Assembly (NCBI GenBank): GCA_027485535.1
Contig: JAIXQV010000021.1
Location: 1 to 7,347 of the forward strand
Origin: Oxalobacteraceae bacterium
GTDB lineage: Bacteria; Pseudomonadota; Gammaproteobacteria; Burkholderiales; Burkholderiaceae_D
DNA length: 7,347 bases
Reading direction: 5' to 3'
Each line of letters opens with the position of its first letter. The first letter of the stretch is position 1. The notes below the pieces were generated by a model. That model was not told where the DNA came from. It saw only the letters and a program-made list of their open reading frames with translations, and did no database searches. Positions 6,155-7,347 of the stretch are shown here, piece by piece. A program made the translations under genes and the position numbers.

Positions 6155-7347
6155 TGAAATTCTCAAGCACCCTCCAGCGCCTGCTCAAGCTGCTGGCGCC
6201 CTACAAGGCGCGCATCATCGTCGCATTTACCGCGACAGCAGTTACCGCAGCGACCGAGCCGACGGTCGCCGCCTTGATGAAAGAGTTACTTGATAATGGA
6301 TTCGTGAAAGCAGGATTCCCGATCTGGCTGGCACCTGTGTTTGTAGTGGGGATTTTTCTGGTGCGCGGGATGGCAACCTTCACGGCGGCCTATCTGATGG
6401 CTTGGGCATCGGGGAGGATGGCGGCGCAATTACGGCAGCAAATGTTCAATCGCTTGCTACAAGTTCCGATTGGCTTTCACGACAAGCATGTCACCGGTCA
6501 TGTTTTGAACACCATGATGGTCGAGGTGATGCAGGTTCTCGATCTATTTCGCAGCGTGATGGTGGTCTTGATCCGCGATAGTCTAACGGTGCTTGGCCTG
6601 ATCGGTTATTTGTTCTGGCTGAACTGGAAGTTAACGCTAATTACGATCGCACTAGTACCGCTGGTGGCAGTGGCAGTCAGGCTGACCGCAAAACGATTGA
6701 AACGTTTGATTCGCGAGAGCCAGCAATTGAATGGCGAGCTGATGCAGACCATCGATGAAACTATCAGGGCGCGCCACGTTATCAAAGTTTTTGGGGGCCA
6801 CGATTACGAGGCAACGCGATTCGCACGACGTGTTGATCGTTTGCGCGGCTTTATATTACGGCAGGAGAGCACGGCTGCAACCACTGAACCGATCACGCAG
6901 CTACTCAATGCGATTTCGGTCGCTGTGATTATCACGATCGCGCTGATGCAAGCAGGCGATGGACAGATGACCGTGGGCGGGTTCACGTCATTCATCATTG
7001 CGATGTTGCTCATCCTTACACCCATGAAGCATCTGGCCAATATCAGTGGCCCTCTACAGCGTAGCGTAGTCGCTTGCGAGCGTGTTTTCGGCATGATGGA
7101 CGAGCCACTCGAGCGTTCAGGTGGTGTATCACTCCCTAAACGTGCCAAAGGTGAGTTGAGCTTCCGAAATGTCAGCTTTAGTTACCCCGATACCGTTGAT
7201 TCAGCTTTAGTAGATATCAGTTTTGATATTGCGCCTGGAGAGACTGTGGCCTTGGTGGGTATTTCGGGCGGCGGTAAAAGTACGCTCGTTAATCTGGTAC
7301 CGGAGTTTTATCCGGTGTCTGCCGGGCAGATTTTGCTGGACGGTACA
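6154..7347 (+). CDS. msbA: Lipid A export ABC transporter MsbA, N-terminal 398 residues (partial at right edge)
   Basis: MsbA is an inner-membrane half-transporter that works as a homodimer and flips lipid A-core to the periplasmic face using ATP. The frame runs without a stop from ATG 6154 to the edge, giving 398 of a usual 580 or so residues. Six hydrophobic segments are visible at about 21-41, 58-80, 138-158, 160-177, 246-267 and 275-295. The helices between them include QLRQQMFNRLLQVPIGFHD (92-110), typical of type I ABC exporters. The nucleotide-binding domain starts near 334 (GELSFRNVSFSYPD) with A-loop Tyr344. Walker A is GISGGGKST (369-377), with Lys375 for ATP. The Q-loop region, ABC signature, Walker B and switch His lie beyond the edge. 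The start overlaps the dnaE stop in TGATG, and there is no good Shine-Dalgarno site, so translational coupling is likely. A different lipid or drug exporter of the same family cannot be fully excluded, but the dnaE context and N-terminus favour MsbA. Confidence 0.88.
   Translation, partial: MKFSSTLQRLLKLLAPYKARIIVAFTATAVTAATEPTVAALMKELLDNGFVKAGFPIWLAPVFVVGIFLVRGMATFTAAYLMAWASGRMAAQLRQQMFNRLLQVPIGFHDKHVTGHVLNTMMVEVMQVLDLFRSVMVVLIRDSLTVLGLIGYLFWLNWKLTLITIALVPLVAVAVRLTAKRLKRLIRESQQLNGELMQTIDETIRARHVIKVFGGHDYEATRFARRVDRLRGFILRQESTAATTEPITQLLNAISVAVIITIALMQAGDGQMTVGGFTSFIIAMLLILTPMKHLANISGPLQRSVVACERVFGMMDEPLERSGGVSLPKRAKGELSFRNVSFSYPDTVDSALVDISFDIAPGETVALVGISGGGKSTLVNLVPEFYPVSAGQILLDGT

Noticed and set aside
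6804..7148. A 114-codon open frame on the minus strand within msbA.
   Set aside because: The plus-strand frame codes for a clear ABC exporter through this interval. The antisense frame shows no family features.
1..7347. CRISPR array, insertion sequence, tRNA/rRNA gene, toxin-antitoxin or phage genes.
   Set aside because: The window is almost entirely filled by five core genes with intact motifs. I saw no spaced repeats, terminal inverted repeats, transposase frames or tRNA-like folds.

Overview
The window looks like a stretch of ordinary bacterial core chromosome, most likely from a betaproteobacterium of the order Burkholderiales. Three things support this. The DinB protein carries a roughly 20-residue insertion and an 'RGIDEIYIDLTD' active-site block that I recognise from Burkholderiales DinB. 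dnaE is followed directly by an msbA-type lipid A exporter. By eye the GC content is moderate (mid-50s percent). A family-level guess such as Oxalobacteraceae would be inference only. Coding density is very high: the only non-coding stretches are 12, 49 and 111 bases long.

Layout. The minus strand carries a probable three-gene unit transcribed towards the left edge, in the order trhO (1736-2590), dinB (535-1686), gluQ (5' two thirds, 1-522, cut by the edge). The plus strand carries dnaE (2702-6154) and msbA (6154-7347, cut by the edge); these two overlap by one base in TGATG. The two units diverge from a 111-base control region (2591-2701). It contains a perfect TATAAT for trhO that overlaps a 5/6 match (TATAAG) facing dnaE.

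How the genes relate. TrhO hydroxylates the wobble uridine of some tRNAs. GluQ attaches glutamate to queuosine at the wobble position of tRNA(Asp). Both therefore act on tRNA position 34. Between them lies the translesion polymerase DinB, and opposite lies the replicative polymerase subunit DnaE; both polymerases work at the sliding clamp. MsbA flips lipid A-core across the inner membrane. All five proteins are recognised families with their key residues intact where visible.

I found no mobile element, CRISPR array, RNA gene, convincing terminator or undescribed system. The items worth a second look are small: the overlapping divergent -10 elements, a 7-base tandem duplication over the dinB start codon, two tiny open frames in the trhO-dinB gap, the DinB insertion and weak clamp motif, and the pairing of two wobble-base enzymes around a DNA polymerase.
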